This document shows positions 8,236 to 16,671 of a stretch of 47,200 nucleotides of DNA, piece by piece; positions within the stretch are counted from its first letter, which is position 1, and each line of letters starts with the position of its first letter. The notes beneath the pieces are model-generated. The model ran no database searches. It worked only from the letters and a program-made list of their open reading frames with translations, and had not been told where the DNA came from. The DNA is from Nocardia jiangxiensis NBRC 101359 (lineage in GTDB: Bacteria; Actinomycetota; Actinomycetes; Mycobacteriales; Mycobacteriaceae), in contig NZ_BAGB01000073.1 of the NCBI RefSeq assembly GCF_000308615.1, positions 1 through 47,200 of the forward strand, read 5' to 3'. The translations under genes and the position numbers were made by a program.

Positions 8236-9273
8236 TTACTTCGCGCTGACGGACTTGCCCGCGGACTTCAGGTCGTTGCAGGCCTCGACGACGCGCTCGG
8301 CCATCGAGGTCTCGGCCTTCTTGAGGTAGCTGCGCGGATCGTAGGTCTTCTTGTTGCCGACCTCGCCGTCGATCTTCAGCACACCGTCGTAGTTGGCGAA
8401 CATGTGGCCCGCGATCGGACGGGTGAACGCGTACTGGGTGTCGGTGTCGACGTTCATCTTCACCACGCCATACTTCAGCGAATCGTCGATCTCGGACTTC
8501 AGCGAGCCCGAACCGCCGTGGAAGACGAAGTCGAACGGCTTGGAACCCTCGGCCAGACCCAGCTTGGCCGAGGCCACCTTCTGGCCCTCGGCGAGCACCT
8601 CGGGCTTGAGCACCACGTTGCCCGGCTTGTACACACCGTGCACGTTGCCGAAGGTCGCGGCGAGCAGGTACTTGCCGTTCTCCCCGGAGCCCAGCGCGTC
8701 GATGGTCTTCACGAAGTCCTCGGACGAGGTGTAGAGCTTCTCGTTGATCTCGGCCTCGACGCCGTCCTCCTCACCGCCGACGACGCCGATCTCGACCTCG
8801 AGGATGATGTTCGCCGCGGCGGCCTGCTTGAGCAGTTCCTTGGCGATCTCGAGGTTCTCATCGATCGGGATGGCCGAACCGTCCCACATGTGCGACTGGA
8901 ACAGCGGGTTCTGCCCGGCCTTCACCCGCTCCTGGGAGATGGCCAGCAGCGGGCGGACGAAGCCGTCCAGCTTGTCCTTGGGGCAGTGGTCGGTGTGCAG
9001 CGCGATGGTCACGTCGTACCGGGCGGCGATCACGTGCGCGAACTCCGCCAGCGCGGTGGCGCCGACGACCATATCCTTCACGCCCTGACCGGAACCGAAT
9101 TCGGCTCCGCCGGTGGAGAACTGGATGATGCCGTCACTGCCGGCCTCGGCGAAACCGCGGATCGCTGCGTTGATCGTCTCCGACGACGTGCAGTTGATCG
9201 CGGGGAATGCGAAGGAGTTCTCTTTGGCCCGACCGAGCATCTCGGCGTAGACCTCCGGAGTCGCAATGGGCAC
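8236..9273 (-). CDS. fba: Class II fructose-bisphosphate aldolase
   Basis: This is a full-length 345-residue zinc aldolase that cleaves fructose 1,6-bisphosphate to dihydroxyacetone phosphate and glyceraldehyde 3-phosphate in glycolysis/gluconeogenesis. LHTDHCPK gives catalytic Asp95 and zinc ligand His96. His212 (FGNVHG) and His252 (FHGGSGS) complete the metal site, and GGSGS and NVDTDTQ bind phosphate. The start is GTG at 9273 with GGAGG five bases upstream. It is transcribed alone, divergent from the DedA gene, with a hairpin behind it. The neighbouring DedA gene is also next to fba in mycobacteria as I recall (Rv0363c/Rv0364). Nothing odd was seen. Confidence 0.97.
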   Translation of the reverse strand: MPIATPEVYAEMLGRAKENSFAFPAINCTSSETINAAIRGFAEAGSDGIIQFSTGGAEFGSGQGVKDMVVGATALAEFAHVIAARYDVTIALHTDHCPKDKLDGFVRPLLAISQERVKAGQNPLFQSHMWDGSAIPIDENLEIAKELLKQAAAANIILEVEIGVVGGEEDGVEAEINEKLYTSSEDFVKTIDALGSGENGKYLLAATFGNVHGVYKPGNVVLKPEVLAEGQKVASAKLGLAEGSKPFDFVFHGGSGSLKSEIDDSLKYGVVKMNVDTDTQYAFTRPIAGHMFANYDGVLKIDGEVGNKKTYDPRSYLKKAETSMAERVVEACNDLKSAGKSVSAK

Positions 9274-9432
9274 TAGGACCTCCGTGGTGGGAAGAAACAG
9301 ATCTGTCCCCTCTCACCCTAAGGTGCCGCGTCCGCGCTCCGGAAGGTGGTACCGCCGTACCCGCACCCGGTCCACCACCGCAAATTCGGCACAGGTCGGT
9401 GTGATAGCTCGGGGGCCGGTACTGTGGGGGCC

Positions 9433-10146
9433 GTGACCGCGCTGGCCATTACCGACGTTCTTGCGAGCAGCTCCGGAATAAAGGGGCTGCTCGACCCGAT
9501 GCATCTGCTCACCGAGACCTGGCTGAGCAATGCGGTGCTGCCGGCGATCCTGGTCATCGTCTTCATCGAGACAGGGCTGCTGTTCCCGATCCTGCCGGGC
9601 GATTCGCTGCTGTTCACCGGCGGTCTGCTCGCCGCGCACGAGAACCCCCCCGTCTCCATTTTCGTGCTGCTGCCCGCCGCGGCGGTCACGGCCATCGTGG
9701 GCGATCAGTGTGCGTATTGGATCGGGCGGGCCATCGGGCCGGCGCTGTTCCACAAGGAGGACGGGCGCTTCTTCAAACAGCGCTACATCACCGAAACGCA
9801 CGCGTTCTTCGAAAAGCACGGGCCCAAGACCATCATTCTGGGCCGGTTCGTGCCGATCGTGCGTACCTTCATGCCGGTGTTGGCGGGTGTGTCCCAGATG
9901 GACTACCGCAAATTCCTGACCTTCGACATCGTCGGCGGTATCGCGTGGGGCGGCGGCATCACGATCCTGGGCTACTGGCTGGGCAACGTGTCGTTCATCC
10001 GCAACCACATCGAGGCGATCTTCATCCTGATCGTGCTCATCTCGATCCTGCCGGGCATCATCTCGGTCGCCAAGAAGCTCCGCAACCACGAGCCCGTGCT
10101 CGAGACCGAACCCGACGTAGTTCCGACGAACGAATCCTTGCGCTGA
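9433..10146 (+). CDS. DedA family membrane protein (first copy)
   Basis: The GTG at 9433 gives 237 residues; an upstream GTG at 9346 would add 29 residues with no membrane character. The DedA (SNARE-associated) signature is complete: E-x-GLLFPILPGDSLL near residue 50, GDQCAYWIGRAIG, then FFEKHGPKTIILGRFVPIVRTFMPVLAG with the two conserved Arg, and QMDYRKFL. Four to five hydrophobic segments follow the DedA pattern with two re-entrant hairpins. DedA proteins are now seen as lipid scramblases/flippases, some recycling the undecaprenyl-phosphate carrier; which lipid is moved here is not known. Four bases separate it from a second DedA gene, so the two are very likely co-transcribed. Confidence 0.9.
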   Translation: MTALAITDVLASSSGIKGLLDPMHLLTETWLSNAVLPAILVIVFIETGLLFPILPGDSLLFTGGLLAAHENPPVSIFVLLPAAAVTAIVGDQCAYWIGRAIGPALFHKEDGRFFKQRYITETHAFFEKHGPKTIILGRFVPIVRTFMPVLAGVSQMDYRKFLTFDIVGGIAWGGGITILGYWLGNVSFIRNHIEAIFILIVLISILPGIISVAKKLRNHEPVLETEPDVVPTNESLR

Positions 10147-10150
10147 CACC

Positions 10151-10852
10151 TTGCCGAACACCCCTGTAACCCTCGCACTCGGCGGTATGGAACCGCTGGA
10201 TTCTGCCGGGCCGCTGCTGGTATGGACCGTTGTCCTGATCTTCGTGTTCCTGGAATGTGCCCTGATCATCGGCCTGTTCCTGCCGGGCGACTCGATGTTG
10301 CTCACCGCCGGAATCGTGCTCGCTTCCCACGAGACCGGCGGCACCCAGGTGTGGGCGCTGGCCGTGGGCACCATGATCGCCGCGATCGCGGGTAATCAGG
10401 TGGGGTACGTCATCGGGCATCGCACCGGACACCGGCTGGTGGCCCGCCGTGACGGGCGATATATCAACACCAGAAATCTCACGCGAGTCACCGAGATGCT
10501 GCATCGGCACGGATTCCTGGCGGTGCTGGTGGCACGCTGGATTCCCTGGGTGCGCACGCTGTGCCCGCTGGTGGCCGGGGCCGCGCAGATGGATCACCGG
10601 CGCTACACCCTCGCCAGCACGATCGGCGCGATCATCTGGGCTCCGGTGCTGTTGCTGATCGGCTTCTACGCGGGCGGATTCCTGGGCAAGGTGTCCTGGC
10701 TGATGCCGACGGTGATCGGGACGCTGGTCGCCTGCCTGATCATCGGGACCGCGCTGGGCATTCGGCAGTACCGGTTGGAGATGTCGCGCCCGACCGAGGA
10801 TTTCGACCTCGATCGGCCCGAATCCATGTGCACCGAAGGCGAAGCCCTCTGA
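10151..10852 (+). CDS. DedA family membrane protein (second copy)
   Basis: The first possible start is TTG at 10151, 4 bases after the previous stop; ATG at 10187 is an alternative and neither has a strong ribosome site. At 233 residues it again shows the DedA signature: FLECALIIGLFLPGDSML, GNQVGYVIGHRTGHRL, HRHGFLAVLVARWIPWVRTLCPLVAG and QMDHRRYTL. Compared with its neighbour, the FGxK region is replaced by HGFLAVLVARWIPW, so the copies have diverged and may handle different lipids or work as a heteromer. It ends with a short acidic cytoplasmic tail. Membrane lipid transport is inferred from the family. Confidence 0.88.
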   Translation: MPNTPVTLALGGMEPLDSAGPLLVWTVVLIFVFLECALIIGLFLPGDSMLLTAGIVLASHETGGTQVWALAVGTMIAAIAGNQVGYVIGHRTGHRLVARRDGRYINTRNLTRVTEMLHRHGFLAVLVARWIPWVRTLCPLVAGAAQMDHRRYTLASTIGAIIWAPVLLLIGFYAGGFLGKVSWLMPTVIGTLVACLIIGTALGIRQYRLEMSRPTEDFDLDRPESMCTEGEAL

Positions 10853-10864
10853 CGGTCCGCGGAC

Positions 10865-12061
10865 TCAGAATCCGGCGGCGGTCACCGTGTACGCGGCCTC
10901 CATCAGCAGCCATCCCGACAATTGCACCGACAGATCCCGCTCCGGGGTGCGAGACGGTGTGACCGATCCGTTCGCGGTGAATTTCGCCGCGCCCGCGGTG
11001 CCGACGGGCAGGTGCGCCGGATCGGACCAGACGTCGCCGAACAGCGGTTCGCCCTCCACCTCGAGCCGATGATCCCAGGCCGCGCGGGCCGAGGCCGTGA
11101 CGATGGAGGCGGCCTGCCGCCGGATCTGCGCCCGGTCGGCGTCCTCGCCCGGCAGCAACAGGGCCACCAGCGCCAGATAACGCACCAGAATCCCGTTGAA
11201 CAGTCCACCGTCGCCGCCGCTGCCGCCGGTGACGACGCCGTGGTCGGTCATCTGCTCCGCGACCGCGGCGACCAGCCGCCGCACCCGGTCCACATGCACG
11301 GATTCGCCTGTGTGCACGGCCAATTCGGTTTCCAGACCGAGGACCACGCCCTGGCAGTAGCTGAAGACGTTGCGCTCCATCCGATTCGACGGCAGGTGCA
11401 CGCCGTCCAGGATCAGGCCCGTCTCACCATCACGCAGATTTTTGTCCAGCCAGTCCGCGATCTCCGCCGCCCGCGTGTAGCGACCGAACCGGGCCAGGGC
11501 GATGGCGGCCGGACCGTTGGCCGGGGTGTTGTAGTAATCCGCGCCCTTGCGCCACGGGAGTGCGCCGATCTGCGGCTGCCAGCCGGTGGTCAGCGCCTTC
11601 TCCAGGGCGACCAGCCCGCCGCGCACATCGGTGACGCCGCGGATGCGGTCGGCGCGCTGCAGCGCCAGGGCCAACCAGGCCATATCGTCGTAGTAGTTGT
11701 TGGTCCAGCCGGTGAGGTTGCGCAGGCGATGCCCGCGGGCCAGCGCCGCGACGCGGCGCACCCGGGCCGCGGTGGGCTCGCGGTTGGCGGCGTCGACCGC
11801 GCAGTCGATCAGATGCGCCTGCCACCAGTAGTTCCAGGTGAAGAACAGCCGCTCGCGCAGGACCGCGGGCCAGCCGACCACACCCAGTTCGGTTCCCGGA
11901 ATCCCCCACAACCTGAGCAGACTGCGCGACACGATCGCGGATTCGGCCATATCCGCGCGGCGCGACCACTCCGCGGCCGTCGGATCGGCCGCCCCACCGG
12001 CCGCGGCACGGGCGTGCTGTGGGGTGGGCACATCGTCGCTGGACGCACTCATGGCATCCAT
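10865..12061 (-). CDS. Glycoside hydrolase family 76 protein (alpha-1,6-mannanase type)
   Basis: The 398-residue protein matches GH76: an all-alpha (alpha/alpha)6 barrel, the catalytic Asp-Asp in NNYYDDMAWLALAL (residues about 124-137), and later GQ/YN-rich loops (DYYNTPANGPAAIALARF, FSYCQGVVLGLETEL). GH76 enzymes cut alpha-1,6-mannan backbones, as found in lipomannan and phosphatidylinositol mannosides of this bacterial group. No signal peptide is visible (the N-terminus is MDAMSASSDDVPTPQ), so export is not supported and a cytosolic role is possible. ATG at 12052 is an equally good start. It is convergent with the second DedA gene (12 bp). As I recall, Rv0365c is the mycobacterial counterpart. 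The substrate is an inference. Confidence 0.85.
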   Translation of the reverse strand: MDAMSASSDDVPTPQHARAAAGGAADPTAAEWSRRADMAESAIVSRSLLRLWGIPGTELGVVGWPAVLRERLFFTWNYWWQAHLIDCAVDAANREPTAARVRRVAALARGHRLRNLTGWTNNYYDDMAWLALALQRADRIRGVTDVRGGLVALEKALTTGWQPQIGALPWRKGADYYNTPANGPAAIALARFGRYTRAAEIADWLDKNLRDGETGLILDGVHLPSNRMERNVFSYCQGVVLGLETELAVHTGESVHVDRVRRLVAAVAEQMTDHGVVTGGSGGDGGLFNGILVRYLALVALLLPGEDADRAQIRRQAASIVTASARAAWDHRLEVEGEPLFGDVWSDPAHLPVGTAGAAKFTANGSVTPSRTPERDLSVQLSGWLLMEAAYTVTAAGF

Positions 12062-12132
12062 GGTGCCAGCAGAACCGCGGTTTTCGCGCCCGATTTGTTA
12101 CCCAACCGTCTCGCGTCCGCGATCGACCCGGT

Positions 12133-12804
12133 TCACCAGGCTCGGCTCGGATCGGCATGCTGCGCGATCCAGGTGTGCATGGCGATCCCGGCCGCGACCC
12201 CGGCATTGATACTGCGCGTGGAACCGAACTGTGCGATCGAGACCGTCATGACCGCCGCCGACTTCGCCTGCTCGGTCACCCCCGGACCCTCCTGCCCGAA
12301 CAGCAGCAGGCAGTTGCGCGGCAGCCGCACCGTCTCCAGTGGCACGGCGCCGGGCACGTTGTCGACCGCGACGACGACCAGATTCGCGCGTTCGGCGAAT
12401 TCCAGCAGTCCGGCGATATCGGCGTGATGTTCGATGTGCTGATACCGGTCGGTCACCATCGCGCCGCGCCGATTCCAGCGCCGACGACCGACGATGTGCA
12501 CCGCCGCCGCGGCGAACGCGTTGGCCGTGCGGACCACGGTGCCGATATTCGCGTCGTGCCCGAAATTCTCGATGGCGACATGGAATTCGTGCCTGCGCTC
12601 ATCGATGTCGGCGATGATCGCCTCCCGCGTCCAGTACCGGTACGCGTCCACGACGTTGCGCCGATCGCCCTCGGCGAGCAACTCCGGATCCAGCCGCGGA
12701 TCCTGCGGCGGCTCCGTCCCGAACTCCTGCACCCAGGGCCCCACCCCGTACGGATGCTCACCCCATTCGGTGGGCCCGGGTAGTTCCTGGTCGCCCGCAC
12801 TCAC
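12133..12804 (-). CDS. TrmH/SpoU family RNA 2'-O-methyltransferase
   Basis: The 223-residue protein carries the three SPOUT motifs: motif 1 NFGHDANIGTVVRTA (residues about 80-94), motif 2 LLLFGQEGPGV (about 166-176), and motif 3 SINAGVAAGIAMHTW near the C-terminus. Together they form the trefoil knot that binds S-adenosylmethionine. An N-terminal extension of about 60 residues precedes the catalytic domain and is not a recognised RNA-binding domain. It would methylate a ribose in tRNA or rRNA; the position cannot be told from sequence. The start is GTG at 12804 with no clear ribosome site. It is divergent from the next small membrane protein. Confidence 0.9.
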   Translation of the reverse strand: MSAGDQELPGPTEWGEHPYGVGPWVQEFGTEPPQDPRLDPELLAEGDRRNVVDAYRYWTREAIIADIDERRHEFHVAIENFGHDANIGTVVRTANAFAAAAVHIVGRRRWNRRGAMVTDRYQHIEHHADIAGLLEFAERANLVVVAVDNVPGAVPLETVRLPRNCLLLFGQEGPGVTEQAKSAAVMTVSIAQFGSTRSINAGVAAGIAMHTWIAQHADPSRAW

Positions 12805-12920
12805 GATGCCGACCGCGCGCTGGTGGAAAACACCGATGGATGATCACACAACCGAGAACGCATTTACTGCGCGGGGTGCCGCGCGGGCACTACCCTGGTA
12901 AGTGGTGGTGGAGGTGGGTC

Positions 12921-13367
12921 ATGAACCACTCTCGGATACTTCGCACTGTGCTCGGTGTGACAGCCGGGTACCTGATCCTTCTCGGCCTGTGGCTGGGGTG
13001 GGTGGTGCATCGCACGCCGCCGGGGACGGTGGCATTCCAGCTGGTGGCGTTGGTGGGGATGTTCGGATCCTGTGTCGGTCTCGGGATGCTCTACGCACAG
13101 CGTCCCTCGCACAGTGATCGGAAGTTGTTGCGGCACGGCCTGGAAGGGTGGGCGGTGATCGAGGGCGTGCATCCGCTCGCACACACCGACCATCACACCG
13201 AACTCACCGAACTGGATCTCGAGCTGAACGTGCCCGGATCCGAAACCTACCGCGGCACCATCGTTTTCGACGTCGCTCCGATCGACCGCCCCAGAATCGC
13301 GGTCGGCGAGACGATCTCGATCCGCGTCGACCCGTCCGACCGCGACCGAATCATCCTGTGCCTGTGA
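12921..13367 (+). CDS. Small two-helix membrane protein, unknown function
   Basis: The ATG at 12921 is fixed by the strong site GGAGGTGGGTC just upstream; the same frame continues upstream without support. The 148-residue product has two transmembrane helices (about 9-28 and 38-58), a short RPSHSDRKLLRHG linker, and a soluble domain of about 75 residues rich in beta strands (GWAVIEGV, ELDLELNV, ISIRVDPSDRDRIIL). The alternation and the closing VDP-x-D-x-x-x-I pattern resemble DUF3592-like domains, a weak match. A 6-bp GC hairpin (12869-12884) and TACCCT (12891-12896) lie upstream. It is convergent with the lysoplasmalogenase (3 bp). Function not known. Confidence 0.75.
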   Translation: MNHSRILRTVLGVTAGYLILLGLWLGWVVHRTPPGTVAFQLVALVGMFGSCVGLGMLYAQRPSHSDRKLLRHGLEGWAVIEGVHPLAHTDHHTELTELDLELNVPGSETYRGTIVFDVAPIDRPRIAVGETISIRVDPSDRDRIILCL

Positions 13368-13370
13368 GGA

Positions 13371-14057
13371 TCACCGCCGGTGGACTTCGGGATCGGCCAG
13401 CAGGTACTGGGCCGCGGCATACGTCCCCAGGACGACGCCCTCGCTGATCCGGCGAGCCCGCGAGGTCCGGGCGAACAGGCGGCGCACCACGATCAGCCCG
13501 TCCGAGACGGTGAACAGCAGCGCGCCCAGTCCCAGCCGGCTACGCGGATCGGACGACGGAACGGTCATCCCCGCAACGGTTTCGGCCTCGGGAGCCAGCC
13601 CGGGATCCGAGGCGAGTACCGCGGCCGTACCGAGCGTGGCGCCGTACGCGCTCAACGGAATCGCGATCCGGGGCGCCCGAACCCGCAGCAGCGCACCGGC
13701 TCCCGCCCAGGCCGCGATCCGGGGCAGCGCCACCACGACCCGCGGCCGCGCCCCACGCCGCCACCACAGCGCCGAATAGCCCGTCTGCATCACCGCGAAC
13801 GCGCTCGCACCCGCGACCAGGCGACGATCGTCGTCCGGATCGATCAGCAGCACATCGCCCACCGTCGCGGCGGCCAGCGAGCCGAGCAGCAACCGTCGAT
13901 CCGCGGGAGCGAGCGCATCGCCCGCGCGCACCACGTCGGCGGCCAGCAGCGGCATCATCGCGGGCTTGCCGATCCACTGCAGCCGCTCGCGTCCGGTGAG
14001 CGCACCGGCCACGGTCAAGGCGGCCGCCGCCGCATAGGCAATCCGGAACGGGCGCAT
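13371..14057 (-). CDS. Lysoplasmalogenase-like membrane protein (YhhN family)
   Basis: The 228-residue protein has about eight hydrophobic segments and YhhN/TMEM86 features: WIGKPAMMPLLAADV near residue 30, GSLAAATVGDVLL near 60, and LGALLFTVSDGLIVVRRL near 185. Family members hydrolyse the vinyl-ether bond of lysoplasmalogens; actinobacterial homologues are uncharacterised, so the substrate here is uncertain. Its ATG overlaps the stop of the upstream KASIII-like gene (TGATG at 14055-14059), so it is translationally coupled to that enzyme and probably handles a related lipid. Confidence 0.82.
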   Translation of the reverse strand: MRPFRIAYAAAAALTVAGALTGRERLQWIGKPAMMPLLAADVVRAGDALAPADRRLLLGSLAAATVGDVLLIDPDDDRRLVAGASAFAVMQTGYSALWWRRGARPRVVVALPRIAAWAGAGALLRVRAPRIAIPLSAYGATLGTAAVLASDPGLAPEAETVAGMTVPSSDPRSRLGLGALLFTVSDGLIVVRRLFARTSRARRISEGVVLGTYAAAQYLLADPEVHRR

Positions 14058-15115
14058 CAGAAACTGGGCTCGAGCGGTACGGGTGGCAGCCGAACCACCT
14101 GACCGGCATAGCTCAGGCCGGCCCCGAAACCGAGCAGCAAGGCCAGCTGACCGCCCTTGGCCCGCCCGCTGACCAGCATCTCCTCGATCGCCAGCGGAAT
14201 CGATGCCGCCGAGGTGTTACCGGTGTTCTCGATGTCGTTGGCCATCGGAATATCGTCGGCCAGACCGAGATTCTTGCGCATCAGCTCGTTGATCCGGGCA
14301 TTGGCCTGATGCGGGACGAAGACCTCGATGTCCTCCTTGGCCACCCCGGACATCTCCAGCGCCGAGGACAACGCCCGCGGCAGCGTCACCGCGGCCCACC
14401 GGAACACCCGCGGTCCCTCCATCCGCAGCGACATCCGGCCCACCGGCTCGGCATCGGGATCCGCGCCCTGCAACGCCTGCGCCTTGTCCATGTACGCGAG
14501 AAAATCGACGTTCTGGGCGATGGCCTCGGCATTCTCGCCGTCACTGCCCCACACCGTCGGAGAGATGCCGTTCTCGTCGCTGGGCCCGACCACCACCGCA
14601 CCGGCGCCGTCGCCGAAGATCATCGCGGTGCCGCGGTCGGTCGGATCCAGGCCGACGGTCATCGTCTCGGCCCCGATCACCAGGATGTAATCGGCCGAAC
14701 CGGCGCGGATCATATCCGCGGCCACGCCGAGCCCGTAGCCGAAACCGCCGCAGCCCGAGGTCAGATCGAACGCCGGGATGCCGTTCATCCCCATGTCGTG
14801 CGCGATGGTCGGCGCACCGTGCGGGGTCAGTTTCAACCAGCTCGAGCTGGCCAGCACCAGCGCGCCGATCAGAGACCGGTCGATACCGCTGTTGGCGATC
14901 GCGCGCTCCCCCGCGGCGGCCGCCATCGTACGCAGCGTCTCGTCACCGCTGATCCAGCGCCGGTTGTGAATTCCGGTGCGCTCGTAGATCCACTCCGGGG
15001 TCGAATCGAGCACCTCGCACACTTCGGCGTTGCTGACGATCCGGGTGGGCCGGTAAGCGCCGATGCCGAGCATCGCGACATTCTCACGCCCTTTGTTCAC
15101 CGCAATGCTCACCAC
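14057..15115 (-). CDS. 3-oxoacyl-ACP synthase III-like thiolase-fold enzyme
   Basis: The 352-residue protein has a KASIII/FabH fold with an intact Cys-His-Asn triad: Cys122 in DLTSGCGGFGYGL, His269 in VPHQANARI, and Asn300 in ENTGNTSAASIPLA. The GFGAGLSYAG motif closes the fold. It would condense an acyl-CoA starter with malonyl-ACP or a similar extender. The Cys context (TSGCGGF rather than ACAGF) and the coupled lysoplasmalogenase suggest a FabH relative with its own substrate rather than the housekeeping enzyme. The N-terminus is uncertain: GTG codons at 15115, 15112 and 15100 are all possible and none has a clear ribosome site. The upstream 90 bp separate it from pyrE. Confidence 0.85.
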   Translation of the reverse strand: MVSIAVNKGRENVAMLGIGAYRPTRIVSNAEVCEVLDSTPEWIYERTGIHNRRWISGDETLRTMAAAAGERAIANSGIDRSLIGALVLASSSWLKLTPHGAPTIAHDMGMNGIPAFDLTSGCGGFGYGLGVAADMIRAGSADYILVIGAETMTVGLDPTDRGTAMIFGDGAGAVVVGPSDENGISPTVWGSDGENAEAIAQNVDFLAYMDKAQALQGADPDAEPVGRMSLRMEGPRVFRWAAVTLPRALSSALEMSGVAKEDIEVFVPHQANARINELMRKNLGLADDIPMANDIENTGNTSAASIPLAIEEMLVSGRAKGGQLALLLGFGAGLSYAGQVVRLPPVPLEPSF

Positions 15116-15205
15116 AGGCGACTCACACGACCCTTCACGACAACACTGTTCGACAGGAGACCAGCGTCCAGGCTAACCCAGTGCCAACAGCGTCGGACGT
15201 CCCAG

Positions 15206-15751
15206 TCACCCGAGGGCGAGATCCTTGAGCCCGAGGATCGAACGGTATTCCAGACCCTCCGCGGCGATCACTTGATCCGCCCCGGTCTCCCGGTCCACCA
15301 CGGTCGCCACGCCGACCACCGTCGCCCCGGCCTCGCGCAACGCGCGCACCGCGGTGAGCGGGGAATTGCCGGTCGTGGTGGTGTCCTCGACCACCAGCAC
15401 CCGCTTACCGACGATGTCCGGTCCCTCGATCTGCCGCTGCATGCCGTGCGTCTTGGCGGCCTTGCGCACCACGAACGCGTCCACCGGACGTCCGGGGGCG
15501 TGCATCACCGCGACCGCCACCGGATCGGCGCCCATGGTGAGCCCGCCGACCGCATCGAATTCCCAGTCCGATACCAACTCGCGCAACAACGCTCCGATCA
15601 GCGGCGCGGCCTGGTGATGTAGCGTCGCGCGGCGCAGGTCGACGTAGTAGTCGGCTTCCTTGCCCGAAGACAGGGTGACTCGGCCGTGCACGACGGCCAG
15701 CTCCCGTACCAGCCCGGCCAGTCTGTCCCGGTCGGTGGTCGATTCGATCAT
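15206..15751 (-). CDS. pyrE: Orotate phosphoribosyltransferase
   Basis: This 181-residue type I phosphoribosyltransferase converts orotate plus PRPP to OMP in pyrimidine synthesis. The PRPP loop VLVVEDTTTTGNS (residues about 118-130) is intact. The N-terminal LSSGKEADYYVDLR and the flexible-loop basic stretch VRKAAKTHGMQRQIEG are typical of PyrE. The start is ATG at 15751. It lies upstream of the KASIII gene on the same strand. In M. tuberculosis pyrE is also beside the TtfA and ClpB genes as I recall. Confidence 0.96.
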   Translation of the reverse strand: MIESTTDRDRLAGLVRELAVVHGRVTLSSGKEADYYVDLRRATLHHQAAPLIGALLRELVSDWEFDAVGGLTMGADPVAVAVMHAPGRPVDAFVVRKAAKTHGMQRQIEGPDIVGKRVLVVEDTTTTGNSPLTAVRALREAGATVVGVATVVDRETGADQVIAAEGLEYRSILGLKDLALG

Positions 15752-15801
15752 CTTGTGTGCCGTGTCCTTTCTGTCGACCGGCCGCTGCGGGCCTGGCCGC
15801 T

Positions 15802-16611
15802 CTAAGTCCTACCGCGTGCGTTGAACAGGGTCCGACTGGCGCGGACCAGCAGGGAGCGCGGGATCATCCCGGCCACCGTGGTGAGCACCTTGTACTGGGC
15901 GCCGGGCACGCTGACCACCTGGTTGGATTCCAGATCACGCAGTGAACCCGCCACTACCTGCTCGACATCGAGCCACATCGGCTTCGGCAGCGACGACATA
16001 TCGATACCGGCCCGATCGTGGAATTCGGTGTGGACGAATCCGGGGCACAGCGCCTGCACTCGAACTCCCGTTCCTGCGAGTCCGCCCGCCAGCCCTTCGG
16101 ACAAGGATACGACGTAGGCCTTGGACGCCGAATACGTCGATCCACGTCCCGGAATCAGACCCGCGACACTGGCGACGTTCACGATCGCGCCCTTCGCCGC
16201 GGCGATCATCGGCGGCAGGGCCGCGTGGGTCAGCTGCGTGACCGCGGTGACGTTGACGTCCAGTTGCGCCCGCAACTTTTCCCAGTCGTTGGACCAGAAT
16301 TCGCCGGAGATGCCCAGGCCCGCATTGTTGACCAGGAACTCGACACCCTCGCCCAGCCGCTCGGCGACCCGCTCGCGGTCGGCACGGTCGGCCAGATCCG
16401 CCGCCAGCACCTGGGACCGGGTGTCGAAACGCCTGCTCATCTCCTCGCCCAGGGCGACCAGACGCTGCTCGTCGCGGGCGACCAGCACCAGGTCGTAGCC
16501 GAGCGAGGCCAGTCGCGTCGCGTAGGCGTGGCCGATTCCGGACGTCGGACCGGTGACCATGGCTACGGGCCTGCTCGCGCCGGGTAGGCGGGCGGCGGGT
16601 GTTTCGGTCAT
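15802..16611 (-). CDS. Short-chain dehydrogenase/reductase
   Basis: The 269-residue SDR shows the cofactor motif TGPTSGIG (residues 20-27), NNAGLGISG, and the catalytic Ser (NVASVAG) with Tyr/Lys (YSASK). CPGFVHTEFHDRAG closes the substrate side. The stretch LVLVARDEQRL has Arg after the second strand, which favours NADPH. The C-terminal PRSLLVRASRTLF is a basic amphipathic tail common in this 'classical' actinobacterial SDR group and could touch membranes. The substrate cannot be told. It is upstream of pyrE on the same strand with a 50-bp gap, possibly one unit. Confidence 0.88.
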   Translation of the reverse strand: MTETPAARLPGASRPVAMVTGPTSGIGHAYATRLASLGYDLVLVARDEQRLVALGEEMSRRFDTRSQVLAADLADRADRERVAERLGEGVEFLVNNAGLGISGEFWSNDWEKLRAQLDVNVTAVTQLTHAALPPMIAAAKGAIVNVASVAGLIPGRGSTYSASKAYVVSLSEGLAGGLAGTGVRVQALCPGFVHTEFHDRAGIDMSSLPKPMWLDVEQVVAGSLRDLESNQVVSVPGAQYKVLTTVAGMIPRSLLVRASRTLFNARGRT

Positions 16612-16671
16612 GCCCTAATCATCGCGCACCCGTGCCGACCACCGTTCACCAGCGGTACGCACCGCGGATGC

